Assembly (NCBI RefSeq): GCF_013349955.1
Contig: NZ_JABVXC010000001.1
Location: forward strand, 310,001 to 374,000
Length of the DNA: 64,000 bases
Direction: 5' to 3'
From: Onishia taeanensis
Lineage (GTDB): Bacteria > Pseudomonadota > Gammaproteobacteria > Pseudomonadales > Halomonadaceae
A program made the translations under genes and the position numbers. The notes under the pieces are model-generated. The model saw nothing but the letters and a program-made list of their open reading frames with translations, did no database searches and was not told the origin of the DNA. This document shows positions 18,961 through 29,275 of this stretch, one piece after another; position 1 is the stretch's first letter; every line of letters begins with the position of its first letter.

Positions 18961-20433
18961 ATGCTCAAGGCCGTCGCCCGACATCTGCTGCACTACCACC
19001 GCTGGTACCTGTCGCTGGGCGTGGCCGTCACCCTCGCCCTGCTGCCGCATCGTCAGAACCAGGCTCCAAACCGCCACTTGGAGGAGGTTCGCGACCGCGA
19101 CTTTCTGACCGTTATCAGCCGCAATACCCCAACCAGCTACTACGAAGGCCGCCGCGGACCGACCGGCTTCGAGTACGAACTGGCGCGCCGTTTCGCCGAC
19201 CACCTGGGCGTCAGCCTGTCGATGGAAACCAAGAGCGACATTGCCGGCGTACTTCAGAGCGTGGCCAGTGGCGAGGGCGACGTGGGGGCCGCGGCGCTGA
19301 CCCTGGCGCCGTCCAGAACCGACCTTAACTTCAGTACGGCCATCCTCGAGCTGCAGCCACAGGTGGTCTATCGCCGCGGGCTGCCTCCGGTCGACAGTGT
19401 CGACGATCTCGTGGGTCTCGACATCGCCACCATTCGCGACTCCGGGATCGGTGGCGTGCTGCGAGGCCTGCAGGAGCGACTCCCCGAACTCAGCTGGCGC
19501 GAAGCCGCCGATCTCGAGGTGGCCGATCTGTTACAACGCGTTGAGGAGGGCAAACTGGATGCCGCCGTGATCTTTACCCACCAGTTTACCCTCAACCGCC
19601 TGTTCTTCCCCGGCGTCGATGATGGCGTCACCCTCGGTGACCCCCTGAGCATGGTCTGGGCATTTCCCGCCGACTACGGCCTTGGTCTGCAGCGCGAAGC
19701 CAATGCCTTCCTCACCTCGCTGCGGCGCGACGGCACGCTCAATGCCCTGATCCAGCGCTACTTCGGCCAGGAGGACTATCTCGAATATGTCGGCGCACGC
19801 ACCTTCATTCGCCAGCTTCAGGAGAAGCTCGACGACTATGATGACCTGTTTCGCAAGGCCGCAAGAGAAACCGGCTTCGACTGGAAACTGCTAGCGGCGC
19901 TCGGCTATCAGGAGTCCCACTGGGAGCCACGCGCGACCTCGCCCACTGGGGTACGAGGACTGATGATGCTGACCAACGCGACCGCCTCCGAGATGGACGT
20001 CAGCAATCGTCTCGACCCGGCGCAAAGCATCGACGGCGGTGCCCGCTACCTACGCGAGATGATGGATCGTCTGCAGGAAGAGATCACCGGCGATGACCGG
20101 CTATGGATGGCGCTCGCTGCCTACAATGTGGGCCTTGGCCATCTCTATGACGCCCAGAAGATCGCCGAGATGCGCGGCGGTGACCCCTACGCCTGGCCGG
20201 ACGTACGCGAGGCCCTGCCCCTGTTGCAGAATCGCGCCTGGTATTCCAAGGTCCGCCACGGCTATGCCCGCGGCGGCGAGCCGGTGATCTACGTACGCAA
20301 TATTCGACGTTATTACGAGATCCTCAACTACGTCGACCGCAGCCAACAGCAGTTCTTTCAGCTCAACGAGCGGGCCGAAAGCGACACGGCTGACGACGGC
20401 CCACAGTATGACCGCATCCCGCCAATCCTATGA
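18961..20433 (+). CDS. mltF: Membrane-bound lytic murein transglycosylase F
   Basis: MltF cleaves peptidoglycan glycan strands from the outer membrane or periplasm. The 490-residue product has one N-terminal hydrophobic helix ([15 protein letters not shown]), a periplasmic substrate-binding (SBP_bac_3) domain from about 45 to 285, and an SLT domain with catalytic Glu in GYQESHWEP and [11 protein letters not shown]. No lipobox is visible, unlike the second copy at 39551. ATG 18961 has no good ribosome site; TTG 18943, preceded by AAGGTGAG at about 10 nt, would add six residues. Its stop overlaps the next start by 4 bp. Confidence 0.92.
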   Translation: MLKAVARHLLHYHRWYLSLGVAVTLALLPHRQNQAPNRHLEEVRDRDFLTVISRNTPTSYYEGRRGPTGFEYELARRFADHLGVSLSMETKSDIAGVLQSVASGEGDVGAAALTLAPSRTDLNFSTAILELQPQVVYRRGLPPVDSVDDLVGLDIATIRDSGIGGVLRGLQERLPELSWREAADLEVADLLQRVEEGKLDAAVIFTHQFTLNRLFFPGVDDGVTLGDPLSMVWAFPADYGLGLQREANAFLTSLRRDGTLNALIQRYFGQEDYLEYVGARTFIRQLQEKLDDYDDLFRKAARETGFDWKLLAALGYQESHWEPRATSPTGVRGLMMLTNATASEMDVSNRLDPAQSIDGGARYLREMMDRLQEEITGDDRLWMALAAYNVGLGHLYDAQKIAEMRGGDPYAWPDVREALPLLQNRAWYSKVRHGYARGGEPVIYVRNIRRYYEILNYVDRSQQQFFQLNERAESDTADDGPQYDRIPPIL

Positions 20434-22397
20434 GCCTGCGCCTTCTCACCCCCGCCTCTCTGCTGCTGTGCTGCCTGGCTCTTGCCACGATCGTGATAGC
20501 TGGCCTGTCGCAGGACATCGGTTTCACAGACCCCAGCCTAGTGCCCACTCTGGCACTCACACTGGCCAAGCTCGCCTGGCTCTGCCACTGGCCATACCTG
20601 GCGCGAAGCATTGCCACCGTCACGCTTGCATGCCTGACGCTCGGGCTCTTGAGCTATCTGCTGCCCGAATATTGGGTCACGACCTCGCACTGGCAGACTA
20701 TCGCCGCCTGGCTTCAGCCGGGCGCGAACCTGGAGGACTGGCGAGCCCCCCTGCACGCGACACTTTGCCTGATGCTGCTCGGCGGTGCTCAACTGACGGG
20801 GCGCCGGGCCGCGCTGGGCAGCCCCATGCTGATTGGCCTGGCACTGCTGATGTGGCTCGCTCAGTTGGACGTTGGCCTCATGCCAACCACGCAGTGGGTC
20901 GTTGACTATGCTGCAGATCCCGCCGCGCTGATGGCTATGGGCTGCCTCTTGGCCGCCCATGCAGTGCGCCTTGTCAGCACACTCATAGCCGAGCGCCAAT
21001 TGCTGATTCGCCCCATGTCGATGGCCCTATTGCTTGGCTGCCTGGCCCTGGCGTTTTCCCAGCATCTGCAATACCTCGAGGACCGTCGTCTGCATGATGT
21101 ACTGAAGCAGGAAAACCACCGGCTAGCCGACCACCTCTCCGGGGAGATAGGCGATCACCTGAGCGCCATGCGCCGCTTCGTCAACGGCTGGCGACTCATG
21201 GAATCCCCACCGGATGTCGACAGCTGGGCCCTGATGGCCGAGCCGCTGTATCGCGACTTCGGCTACTTCGTGAATATTGCCCTGGTCGAGCCCGGCTCGC
21301 GCATTCGCTATGTTTACCCCATGGACGCGGCCAACCGGCGTCTCCTGGGCATCAAGCTCTCCGAAAGCCAACCGGCCGGGCGCGCGGCTCAGCGACGAGC
21401 GCTGATCGACCATCAGGAAGCGATCACCGACGTGATCCCACTGCTGCAGGGGCAATACGGCATCATCTACTACCTGCCGACCCGCATCGCCACCGGCCGC
21501 TTTATCGGCGCCAGCGCCATGGTGCTCAGCCTGCAAGCCCTGACCGACACGCTAACAGAAGCCATCGACACGCGGCGCACCCGGCTCGAACTGCGTCAGG
21601 GCACGAAGTCCTTGGCCATCCTGGGGCCCGACGACGGCAATCGCGCCTGGGCCAATACCGCGCAGATCCATATCGGTGATCACCCGCTGACGCTGACGAC
21701 CCAGCCCTCCCGACTGCGACTGCTGGAATACCACGCCAGGCTACCAGCGGTCAGTCTGACCACCGGCCTGGGCCTTGCCTATTTACTGTTCCTGGTGCTT
21801 TTTTCTCACCGACACCTGGCCATCCAACACAGCCTATTGCATGACTCCCATGCCCAACTGCGCCTCGAAATTGAAGCCCGTGGTCGCCTCCAGCAGGAGA
21901 TCGAATGGCTGGCTCGTCATGACGAACTGACCAATCTGGCCAATCGGCGGATGTTGATGGAAACACTCAAGGCACAACATAACGCTCGCCCGCTGTGCGT
22001 GATGATCTGTGACCTTGATCACTTCAAGCGCATCAACGACAGTCTCGGCCATCTGACAGGCGACGAGTACTTGAAACGCCTGGGCGCGCTAGGCGAGGCC
22101 GTGGCAACCCAGGCCGGCGGCCTGTTTGCTCGCTACGGCGGAGAGGAATTCATACTCCTGCTGCCCGGCTGCGATACCGCGCGGGGCCTGCAGGTGGCCG
22201 AGGAGCTCAAGGCCTCACTCCAGTCCGCCGACCTAAAGCACCATGACGGCGCAGCCTTGACCATGAGCATCGGCCTGACCGCCCTCGAACGAGGGCCTCT
22301 GGATATCGCCACGCTGATGCAGGTCGCCGACATGGCTCTCTATCAGGCCAAGGAACAGGGGCGTAATCGGATCGTCAGAGCTCCGATGCCGAGCTGA
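20430..22397 (+). CDS. Membrane diguanylate cyclase with CHASE-like sensor and GGDEF domain
   Basis: A 655-residue c-di-GMP synthase candidate. About six hydrophobic segments fill residues 1-210, a periplasmic CHASE-like domain ([18 protein letters not shown]) follows to about 435, then a transmembrane helix and a GGDEF domain with the active form GGEEF near 570. The RxxD inhibitory site is absent: position -6 is Gly and -9 Gln. It should convert two GTP to c-di-GMP when its sensor is triggered. The ATGA overlap with mltF implies co-translation and links peptidoglycan remodelling to c-di-GMP signalling. Confidence 0.87.
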   Translation: MSLRLLTPASLLLCCLALATIVIAGLSQDIGFTDPSLVPTLALTLAKLAWLCHWPYLARSIATVTLACLTLGLLSYLLPEYWVTTSHWQTIAAWLQPGANLEDWRAPLHATLCLMLLGGAQLTGRRAALGSPMLIGLALLMWLAQLDVGLMPTTQWVVDYAADPAALMAMGCLLAAHAVRLVSTLIAERQLLIRPMSMALLLGCLALAFSQHLQYLEDRRLHDVLKQENHRLADHLSGEIGDHLSAMRRFVNGWRLMESPPDVDSWALMAEPLYRDFGYFVNIALVEPGSRIRYVYPMDAANRRLLGIKLSESQPAGRAAQRRALIDHQEAITDVIPLLQGQYGIIYYLPTRIATGRFIGASAMVLSLQALTDTLTEAIDTRRTRLELRQGTKSLAILGPDDGNRAWANTAQIHIGDHPLTLTTQPSRLRLLEYHARLPAVSLTTGLGLAYLLFLVLFSHRHLAIQHSLLHDSHAQLRLEIEARGRLQQEIEWLARHDELTNLANRRMLMETLKAQHNARPLCVMICDLDHFKRINDSLGHLTGDEYLKRLGALGEAVATQAGGLFARYGGEEFILLLPGCDTARGLQVAEELKASLQSADLKHHDGAALTMSIGLTALERGPLDIATLMQVADMALYQAKEQGRNRIVRAPMPS

Positions 22398-22476
22398 CTA
22401 CACCGCATACACGACCTCGCCGATCGCTTGCCCCACTCTCCGGGCCGTGCGCTACCGCTGATAGCCCCACCTGCCA

Positions 22477-23004
<528 letters not shown>

Positions 23005-23006
23005 TC

Positions 23007-23828
23007 ATGTCAGCGTTGAACAATCTGGTGGCCCTGCTGGGGCTGGAGATGATCGAGGAAAATCTCTTCCGAGGCCATAGCCAGGACCTGGGCTTCCCCC
23101 AGCTGTTCGGCGGCCAGGTACTCGGGCAGGCGCTCTCGGCCGCCACCCGCACGGTGCCTGCCGAGCGTCGCGTGCATTCCCTGCACGGCTATTTCCTGAG
23201 GCCGGGCGACCCCCTGCTGCCAGTGGTCTACCAGGTCGACCGGGTCCGCGATGGCGGCAGCTTCACCACCCGCCGGATTACCGCAATTCAAAAGGGCAAG
23301 CCAATCTTCTTCTGCAGCGCGTCCTTTCAGGGCGAGGAGCGCGGCTTTCATCATCAGCTCACCATGTCCGACGTCAACGACCCGGAAGCGCTGATTCAGG
23401 AAGGCGCCGAGGTCCAGCGCTTCAACGGCCACCCCATCGAATTCCTGCACCTGAAAGACGAGCCTCACGGCAGCGATGGCGCACCACGCAAGCGCCTATG
23501 GTTCCGCCTGGCGGGTGAGCTCCCCGACGACCCTGCCCTGCATCGCTATCTGCTGGCCTACAGCTCGGATTTCAATCTGCTGACCACCTCGCTGGTTTCC
23601 CACGGCGTTGCCTTCGGTGACCCGCAGCTGCAGATAGCGAGCCTCGATCATTCGCTATGGTTCCATCAGGACGTCACCATCAACGACTGGCTACGCTACG
23701 ACATGGATAGCCCCTGGGCCGGCGGCGCCCGGGGCTTCGCTCGCGGCAGCATCTACGACCGTCAGGGCAGGCTAGTCGCCTCGTCCGCCCAGGAAGGCCT
23801 GACCCGGATTCGCGATTTCGAAGGTTGA
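23007..23828 (+). CDS. tesB: Acyl-CoA thioesterase II
   Basis: TesB hydrolyses medium- and long-chain acyl-CoA to free acid and CoA in the cytosol. The 273-residue protein is a double hotdog: the first half has FGGQVLGQALSAA and LHGYFLRPGD, the second DHSLWFH with the catalytic Asp and DWLRYDMDSPWAGG ahead of the final RGSIYDRQGRLVAS. E. coli TesB has 286 residues. ATG 23007 follows AGAGGA by 6 nt. It is divergent from tadA. Confidence 0.94.
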   Translation: MSALNNLVALLGLEMIEENLFRGHSQDLGFPQLFGGQVLGQALSAATRTVPAERRVHSLHGYFLRPGDPLLPVVYQVDRVRDGGSFTTRRITAIQKGKPIFFCSASFQGEERGFHHQLTMSDVNDPEALIQEGAEVQRFNGHPIEFLHLKDEPHGSDGAPRKRLWFRLAGELPDDPALHRYLLAYSSDFNLLTTSLVSHGVAFGDPQLQIASLDHSLWFHQDVTINDWLRYDMDSPWAGGARGFARGSIYDRQGRLVASSAQEGLTRIRDFEG

Positions 23829-23948
23829 TGACAAGCCAGCAACCACCGGCACCCAAGGACGGACACCCGACAGGATAAGCTAGCGGGCAACTCGCGTTGC
23901 CCCTATTCTCAGCGTATGCCTCGGCTCAGGCCCTCCCGCCTTCGCCAT

Positions 23949-24024
23949 GCCGGTGTAGCTCAGTTGGCAGAGCAGCGCATTCGTAATGCGCAGGTCGGTG
24001 GTTCGAATCCACTCATCGGCACCA
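23949..24024 (+). tRNA. tRNA-Thr (anticodon CGU)
   Basis: A 76-nt cloverleaf with encoded ACCA. Acceptor GCCGGTG pairs with CATCGGC (one G-T), the anticodon stem GCGCA/TGCGC encloses TTCGTAA, and the T loop is TTCGAAT. It is a single-gene locus after tesB. Confidence 0.97.
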
Positions 24025-24073
24025 AGAAGACACCGTCCCCCAAAGCAGGCATCTCCCGGGCCATGCTGCCGCC

Positions 24074-24232
24074 TCACCGCCGTGCGATGATCCACACCGC
24101 ATGCACGATGCCGGGGATATAGCCCAGCAGCGTCAGCAGGATGTTGACCCAGAACTGCAGGCCGAGGCCGACTTGAAGAAAGACACCCACCGGGGGCAGC
24201 AGAATCGCGAACACAATGCGAATAACGTCCAT
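24074..24232 (-). CDS. YqaE/Pmp3-family small membrane protein
   Basis: A 52-residue protein of two transmembrane helices with the Pmp3 signature: VFAILLPPVGVFLQVGL, WVNILLTLLGYIPGIVHAVW. Members modulate membrane potential and salt tolerance in yeast and plants; in bacteria they are stress-induced and poorly understood. ATG 24232 follows AAGGAG by 7 nt, deciding against the longer frame. Confidence 0.92.
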   Translation of the reverse strand: MDVIRIVFAILLPPVGVFLQVGLGLQFWVNILLTLLGYIPGIVHAVWIIARR

Positions 24233-24372
24233 GAGATAACTCCTTGTATTGATGGCCATGAGCCTGCTTGCCAGTATCGACAAGCCCATAACTTGAAATG
24301 TTCCGAGTGTAAGCAGTCACGAGCCAAGAGGCACGCTGTCGTTGACCTCTTCGTGGTTGATCTCGCTCGGCT

Positions 24373-24420
24373 AGGTCTCAGTGCAGGTCTCAGAGCCGGT
24401 CTCAGAGCAGGTCTCGGGGC
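24373..24420. repeat. Four tandem 12-bp repeats
   Basis: AGGTCTCAGTGC, AGGTCTCAGAGC, CGGTCTCAGAGC and AGGTCTCGGGGC follow one another exactly (24373-24420). They lie 29 bp after the DUF1206 stop and 141 bp upstream of the Pmp3 gene start. No hairpin is formed. A slippage origin is likely. Confidence 0.9.
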
Positions 24421-24449
24421 GGCTAACCTCACGGCCAGTCGCGTGCCAC

Positions 24450-25262
24450 TCAGTCGACGCTGGTATCCCGGAAGGCAGAGTTGATGAGGCAATAGAGCCC
24501 ATAGCCGAACAGGCCGAGCGCTACCACGCCCAATAGCCAGGGGCCGAAGGGCTGGGCGGCCAGAACGTTCAGCGCGCCACCAAGCCCCTGGGCCTGGCTC
24601 GGGTCGGTCCGCCATGCGGCGATGCAAAGAAAGAGCCCGATGATCATGAAGACCACCCCGCGAGCCGAGAGCCCCCAGCGGGTGATTCCCTCGAAGAAGC
24701 GGCGCTGCGCCGTGGACATGTGCTGATGGTGCCAATTGTCGAGGTAGGAACGGGTGATGGCCCGCCACAGCTGTCGCAGGCCGACGCCCAGGAACACCAA
24801 ACCGACCGCGAAGACCATGACCACGCCTCCCCGGTGGCTCATCAGTAGAGCGGTTCGATCCTGAGCGGCGGCTTCTCCCGACGCCGTTGCCACGTTACGC
24901 AGCAAGTCAAAGCAGTAGACGCCCAGGCTGGCGTGGGTGAGACTGCTGACGAGAAAACCTAGCCGTGTCCCGCCTCCCTTGAAGCCAAGCCCCACCTCCT
25001 CGGTATCCAACAGGGCCTGCAACAGGCGCCACAAGGCGTAAGCGAACAACCCGATGCCAAGCAGGCCGAGCATGACATCTCCAAAGGGTCGAGTGACCAG
25101 TTGGTTGATCGCCTCTTTGGAGCCCACATTGTCCCCGCCAAGCCCAACCGCCGCCAGTGAGGCCAGGCCGCCAATCAGCAGATAGACGATCCCCTTGGCG
25201 ACGTAGCCGGCGCGGGCTGCCAGGGAAAGGCCCTGCTTGAGTCGTGTCTCGGATCGCGTCAT
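24450..25262 (-). CDS. DUF1206 membrane protein
   Basis: A 270-residue integral membrane protein with six hydrophobic segments in three related pairs, each beginning with an ARAGYVAKGIVYLLIGG-like or LSARGVVFMIIGLF-like helix, then a GLGIGLFAYALWRL-like helix; this triplication is the DUF1206 hallmark. Function is unknown. ATG 25262 opens MTRSETRLKQG; the frame is open 73 codons further without a ribosome site. It heads the minus-strand pair with the Pmp3 gene and diverges from the MgtC-like gene. Confidence 0.88.
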   Translation of the reverse strand: MTRSETRLKQGLSLAARAGYVAKGIVYLLIGGLASLAAVGLGGDNVGSKEAINQLVTRPFGDVMLGLLGIGLFAYALWRLLQALLDTEEVGLGFKGGGTRLGFLVSSLTHASLGVYCFDLLRNVATASGEAAAQDRTALLMSHRGGVVMVFAVGLVFLGVGLRQLWRAITRSYLDNWHHQHMSTAQRRFFEGITRWGLSARGVVFMIIGLFLCIAAWRTDPSQAQGLGGALNVLAAQPFGPWLLGVVALGLFGYGLYCLINSAFRDTSVD

Positions 25263-25516
25263 GAGGGCTCCGTATCGAGGGGCGGGGACCGATAGTCGAA
25301 GGACATACGTCAGACCCAGGCCCGCGATGGTAAGGGTGGCGCAGGGCACTTGACCACATGAGCATGCCGCCCGATTGAGCGCGTAAGGCCATACAGATCG
25401 CATGGAGCCTGGTCGCAATCGGCAGGCTGTGCTGACGACAGCGATGCAGACTGGGGGCCATACTGACATCATTGGTGCCAATCCCGTCGACGTCGGGCGG
25501 GCAAGGAGCGATGCCC

Positions 25517-26797
25517 ATGGACGAGGTCACCCATCAGTTCCTGACCAGCCACCATCTGGCCATACGACTGGGGATAGCGCTGCTGCTGGGCGCGTTGATC
25601 GGCCTGGAACGCGGCTGGGAGGCCCGCGACGAAGCCGCAGGCCGGCGAATCGCCGGCATTCGTACCTTCGCCCTGGTGGGCCTGCTTGGCGGCATCGCCG
25701 CCCTGCTCGCCGAACGCATCACGGCCTGGGCCTTCCCGGCGATCTTCCTCGGCGTCGCGGTGACCAGCCTGATCGCCTATCAGGCCCGGGTCCGCGAAGT
25801 CCCCAACTACAGTATCACTGGCATGGTCGGCATGCTGCTGACCTTTTGCTACGGCGCCCTCGCGATGGCCGTCGACCCGACCCTGGCCGCCGCCGCGGCC
25901 GTGATCACTGCCTTGATTCTCGATAACAAGCACGAAATCCATGGTCTGCTGCAAAAGCTGCAGCGCCACGAACTGGATGCGGGCTTCAAGCTGCTGCTGA
26001 TCACGGTGGTTATCCTGCCACTGCTACCCAATCAAGACCTGGGGCCAGGCGGCGCGATCAACCCCACCACCCTCTGGTGGCTGGTGGTAATGATCGCCGC
26101 GATCTCCTTCGTCGGCTATTTCGCCATGCGCCTGGGCGGCACCCGTCGAGGCATCCTCTTCACCAGCCTGTTTGCCGGGCTGAGTTCCTCGACCGCCCTG
26201 ACGCTGCATTTCGCCCGCCTGTCGCGACGCACGGACGGGCTGGGCCCGCTGCTGGCCGCCGGCATCCTGATCGCCTGCGGCACCATGTTCCCGCGCATTC
26301 TGCTCTATTGCCTGGTGATCCACCCGGCCCTGCTGGGCCCATTGTTCATGCCGGTCGCGGTGATGGCGGCGCTGCTGTGGCTGCCGGCACTCTGGCTATG
26401 GCACCACCACCATGACGGCGCAGCGCTGGAGGAACCGACACCTACTCAGAACCCGCTGGAGCTCAAGTCGGCACTGCTGTTCGGCGCCCTGCTGACAGCG
26501 GTGATGCTGCTGGGCGAATGGCTGCGCGAATGGCTCGGGGATGCCGGGATCTATCTGCTGGCAGCGGTCTCGGGCATTGCCGATGTGGATGCCATCACCC
26601 TGTCGTTGACCCGCATGGCCGAACACAGCCTGACACTGCCCACCGCCGTGCTCGGCATCGTGCTGGCGGCATCGGTCAACAACCTAGTCAAGGCGGGGCT
26701 GGCGAGTGCCATCGGCAGCCGTCAACTGGGTTGGCGAGTGGCCCTGCCGATGATCGCGTCGCTGATAGCGGGGCTGGCGGTGGCCTGGCTGATCTAG
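25517..26797 (+). CDS. MgtC/SapB family membrane protein with DUF4010
   Basis: A 426-residue protein. The N-terminal MgtC domain (about 10-140) has the signature LLLGALIGLERGWEAR followed by GIRTFALVGLLGG; the rest is a multi-helix DUF4010 domain with the SGIADVDAITLSL segment near 360. MgtC proteins bear on magnesium homeostasis and ATP-synthase control, but fusions to DUF4010 are uncharacterised. ATG 25517 is preferred because AAGGAG sits 8 nt upstream; ATG 25511 would leave only 2 nt. Confidence 0.85.
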   Translation: MDEVTHQFLTSHHLAIRLGIALLLGALIGLERGWEARDEAAGRRIAGIRTFALVGLLGGIAALLAERITAWAFPAIFLGVAVTSLIAYQARVREVPNYSITGMVGMLLTFCYGALAMAVDPTLAAAAAVITALILDNKHEIHGLLQKLQRHELDAGFKLLLITVVILPLLPNQDLGPGGAINPTTLWWLVVMIAAISFVGYFAMRLGGTRRGILFTSLFAGLSSSTALTLHFARLSRRTDGLGPLLAAGILIACGTMFPRILLYCLVIHPALLGPLFMPVAVMAALLWLPALWLWHHHHDGAALEEPTPTQNPLELKSALLFGALLTAVMLLGEWLREWLGDAGIYLLAAVSGIADVDAITLSLTRMAEHSLTLPTAVLGIVLAASVNNLVKAGLASAIGSRQLGWRVALPMIASLIAGLAVAWLI

Positions 26798-26869
26798 GCC
26801 GCCGACCAACCGCCTGGGCGCGGGAAAGGGGTTGGCCGTATGAGACGGACCGAGGCCCAAGGGGCGGGC

Positions 26870-27730
26870 TCAGCGGTTCTCTTCGTCATCGGCGGCGACA
26901 CGGTCCCGACGATCGCTTTCCTCTTCGATGACGTCATCGATGACCGCCATCAGGTCATCGACATCGACCTCGTGAGTATCGTGGACGAAGCGACCGGTCA
27001 GTTGACTGTCCGGCGTCAGCTCGCCGGCCTCGAAGCGGGCCCAGATTTCGTGGCCGTACTCGGTTTCCAGCAGCGCCGGGGCGAAGCGGCCGAAATAGGC
27101 GCGCATGCGATCCACGTCCCGGCGCAGCATCATCGCCGCGCTATTGTTGCCGGCGGCATCCACCGCCTGAGGCAGGTCGATGATCACCGGCCCAGCGGCA
27201 TCGAGCAGCACGTTGAATTCCGAAAGGTCACCGTGCACCAGGCCCGCACACAGCATGCGCACCACCTCGCGGATCACCTGGTCATGGTAGGCCAGTGCCT
27301 CGGCCTCGCTCAGCTCGCAGTCGTCCAGGCGCGGCGCGGCGCTGCCTTCGGCGTCGGCGACCAGCTCCATCAGCAGCACGCCGTCGATGAAGCCATGGGG
27401 CTCAGGGACACGCACCCCGGCCGACGCCAGGCGATAGAGGGCATCGACCTCGGCATTCAACCAGGCGGATTCCTGCTCCTGCTGACCGTAACGGGTCTTC
27501 TTCGCCATCGCCCGGGCGCGACGACTGTTACGCACCTTGCGACCTTCCTGATATTGCACCGCCTGCTTGAAACTACGCTGGCGGGCTTCCTTGAACACCT
27601 TGGCACAGCGCAGGGTGTCGCCGCAGCGCACCACATAGACATTGGCTTCCTTGCCGCTCATCAGCTGACCTTCCACGGCGTCGATCATGCCATCGTCGAC
27701 GAGCGGTTGCAGTCTCTTGGGTATCTTCAT
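26870..27730 (-). CDS. RIO1-family atypical protein kinase
   Basis: A 286-residue kinase-like protein. It has a glycine-poor nucleotide loop LMSGKEANVYVV, the catalytic loop LVHGDLSEFN with the Asp base, and IDLPQAV in place of DFG, all as in bacterial RIO1-like proteins (for example the Pseudomonas PA4780 group). The C-terminus is acidic. Substrates are unknown; in archaea and eukaryotes RIO1 acts in small-subunit maturation. Confidence 0.87.
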   Translation of the reverse strand: MKIPKRLQPLVDDGMIDAVEGQLMSGKEANVYVVRCGDTLRCAKVFKEARQRSFKQAVQYQEGRKVRNSRRARAMAKKTRYGQQEQESAWLNAEVDALYRLASAGVRVPEPHGFIDGVLLMELVADAEGSAAPRLDDCELSEAEALAYHDQVIREVVRMLCAGLVHGDLSEFNVLLDAAGPVIIDLPQAVDAAGNNSAAMMLRRDVDRMRAYFGRFAPALLETEYGHEIWARFEAGELTPDSQLTGRFVHDTHEVDVDDLMAVIDDVIEEESDRRDRVAADDEENR

Positions 27731-27899
27731 AACGCCTTCACGGGCCCTGCCTTACCGGTTGCGCGCCCATGAGTCAGGCGCTGCGTGCATCATCGCATGT
27801 TCACGGGGCCAGTGGGTAAACCCGCACAGGCAAAATGTGGTCGGCGCCATGGCAGCGCTACGCGCTCAGGGACTCACAGCGGTTTTACGCCTCTACACG

Positions 27900-27932
27900 A
27901 AAACGCCCGCCACGGCAAAGCCGAGGCGGGCG
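27900..27932 (-). terminator. Terminator downstream of the alcohol dehydrogenase
   Basis: CGCCCGCC (27904-27911) pairs with GGCGGGCG (27925-27932); AAAA before it becomes UUUU on the minus strand. It lies 24 bp past the dehydrogenase stop. Confidence 0.85.
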
Positions 27933-27955
27933 CAGAGGGCTTATCAGCGAACGGA

Positions 27956-29023
27956 TCAGGCCGCTGAAGCATCCTTGAGGCTGGCCATGTCGATGACGAA
28001 GCGATACTTCACGTCGCCCTTCTGCATGCGCTCGAAGGCCTCATTGATGTTCTGGATATCGACCATCTCGATATCACAGCTAATGTCATGCTCGGCGCAG
28101 AAATTCAGCACTTCCTGGGTTTCCGCCATGCCGCCGATCAGCGAACCGGCCAGCACACGGCGCTTCATCACCAGGTTACCGCCCACCAGCGCCGGGTCCA
28201 CTTCCTGGATCAGGCCGACCAGGATGTGAGTGCCGTCGTACTTCAGCGTCGCCAGGTAGGGATTGAGGTCGTGGGGCACCGGCACGGTGTCGAGCAGGAA
28301 GTCGAAGTGCTCGGCCGCGGCCGCCATCTGCTCCTCGTCGGTGGAGACGATGACATGATCGGCGCCCTGCTTCTTGGCCTCGCCTACCTTGGACTCCGAG
28401 CGGGTGAACAGGGTGACCTCGCAGCCCAGCGCCTTGGCAAACTTGACGCCCATGTGGCCAAGACCGCCCATGCCGATGATGCCGACCCGATCACCGGCCT
28501 TGACGCCATAGTGGCGCAGCGGCGAATAGGTGGTGATGCCGGCACACAGCATCGGGGCCGCCACAGCAGGATCGAGCTTATCGGGAATCGAGACCACGAA
28601 GCGCTCGCTGACAACGACTGAGTCGGAGTAGCCGCCCTGGGTCATGGTGCCGTCGTGGCGATCCGGGCTGCCATAGGTCATGGTCATGCCTTCCAGGCAA
28701 TACTGCTCCAGATCGTCCTTGCAGGCATTGCAGTGGCGGCAGGAATCCACCATGCAGCCCACACCGACCACATCGCCGACCTTGTATTGGGTGACATCGC
28801 TACCCACCGCGGTGACGCGACCGACGATCTCGTGGCCCGGCACCAGCGGATACTGGCTCATGCCCCAGTCGTTGCGGGCGAAGTGCAGGTCAGAGTGGCA
28901 GACCCCGCAGTAGTCGATCTCGATGGACACGTCGTCCGGGCGCGGCGTACGGCGCTCGAAGCTGAACGGGGCGAGGTCCGACTCGGCCGAATGGGCGGCA
29001 TAAGCGTTGGCTTGATGGCTCAT
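27956..29023 (-). CDS. Zinc-dependent NAD(P) alcohol/aldehyde reductase (YahK-like)
   Basis: A 355-residue medium-chain dehydrogenase. The catalytic zinc is bound by CGVCHSD (Cys near 39), GHEIVG and a distal Cys; the structural zinc loop is CRHCNACKDDLEQYC. The Rossmann motif GMGGLGHMG and LFTRSESK follow. It belongs to the cinnamyl-alcohol dehydrogenase group, like E. coli YahK, which reduces a broad range of aldehydes with NADPH. A divergent AraC regulator and two inverted repeats upstream suggest inducible control, perhaps by aldehydes or alcohols. Confidence 0.92.
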   Translation of the reverse strand: MSHQANAYAAHSAESDLAPFSFERRTPRPDDVSIEIDYCGVCHSDLHFARNDWGMSQYPLVPGHEIVGRVTAVGSDVTQYKVGDVVGVGCMVDSCRHCNACKDDLEQYCLEGMTMTYGSPDRHDGTMTQGGYSDSVVVSERFVVSIPDKLDPAVAAPMLCAGITTYSPLRHYGVKAGDRVGIIGMGGLGHMGVKFAKALGCEVTLFTRSESKVGEAKKQGADHVIVSTDEEQMAAAAEHFDFLLDTVPVPHDLNPYLATLKYDGTHILVGLIQEVDPALVGGNLVMKRRVLAGSLIGGMAETQEVLNFCAEHDISCDIEMVDIQNINEAFERMQKGDVKYRFVIDMASLKDASAA

Positions 29024-29060
29024 GAGTTGCGTGTCCTCCTGAGAGAGTTGGGCTCATGCA

Positions 29061-29080
29061 AATGATGAGAGGTCATCATT
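29061..29080. promoter_or_regulatory. Perfect inverted repeat upstream of the alcohol dehydrogenase
   Basis: AATGATGA (29061-29068) and TCATCATT (29073-29080) are perfect 8-bp arms around GAGG. The centre is about 47 bp from the dehydrogenase start, a position suited to an operator. It shares the TCATCAT half with the site at 29182-29199. Confidence 0.5.
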
Positions 29081-29181
29081 GTGGCCCTGTGACCACATCA
29101 CTACGACAAACGATCCTGCGCCATTTTTGCCTATTCCTACAAATCAGGACGCCCAGTAGCGGGTTTTCTCGCCAAAAACGG

Positions 29182-29199
29182 CATGATTCAGTCATCATG
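29182..29199. promoter_or_regulatory. Second inverted repeat in the adh/araC control region
   Basis: CATGAT (29182-29187) and ATCATG (29194-29199) pair perfectly around TCAGTC. With the 29061-29080 site it gives two related dyads about 120 bp apart between divergent genes. Either could be bound by the adjacent AraC-family protein; this is inferred. Confidence 0.4.
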
Positions 29200-29275
29200 G
29201 GGTTGTGTCGCCTATCTGTAGCCCAGCAGCTCAGGCGAACCGCCTTTGATGGCCCACTTTCGACAGGAATCGCCC

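Noticed and set aside
23949..24024. tRNA-Thr considered as an island attachment site
   Set aside because: I found no second copy of its 3' end in the window and no integrase next to it.
24373..24420. Four 12-bp repeats considered as a CRISPR array
   Set aside because: Units are contiguous with no spacers, far shorter than CRISPR repeats, and no cas gene is near. The same holds for the other tandem repeats.
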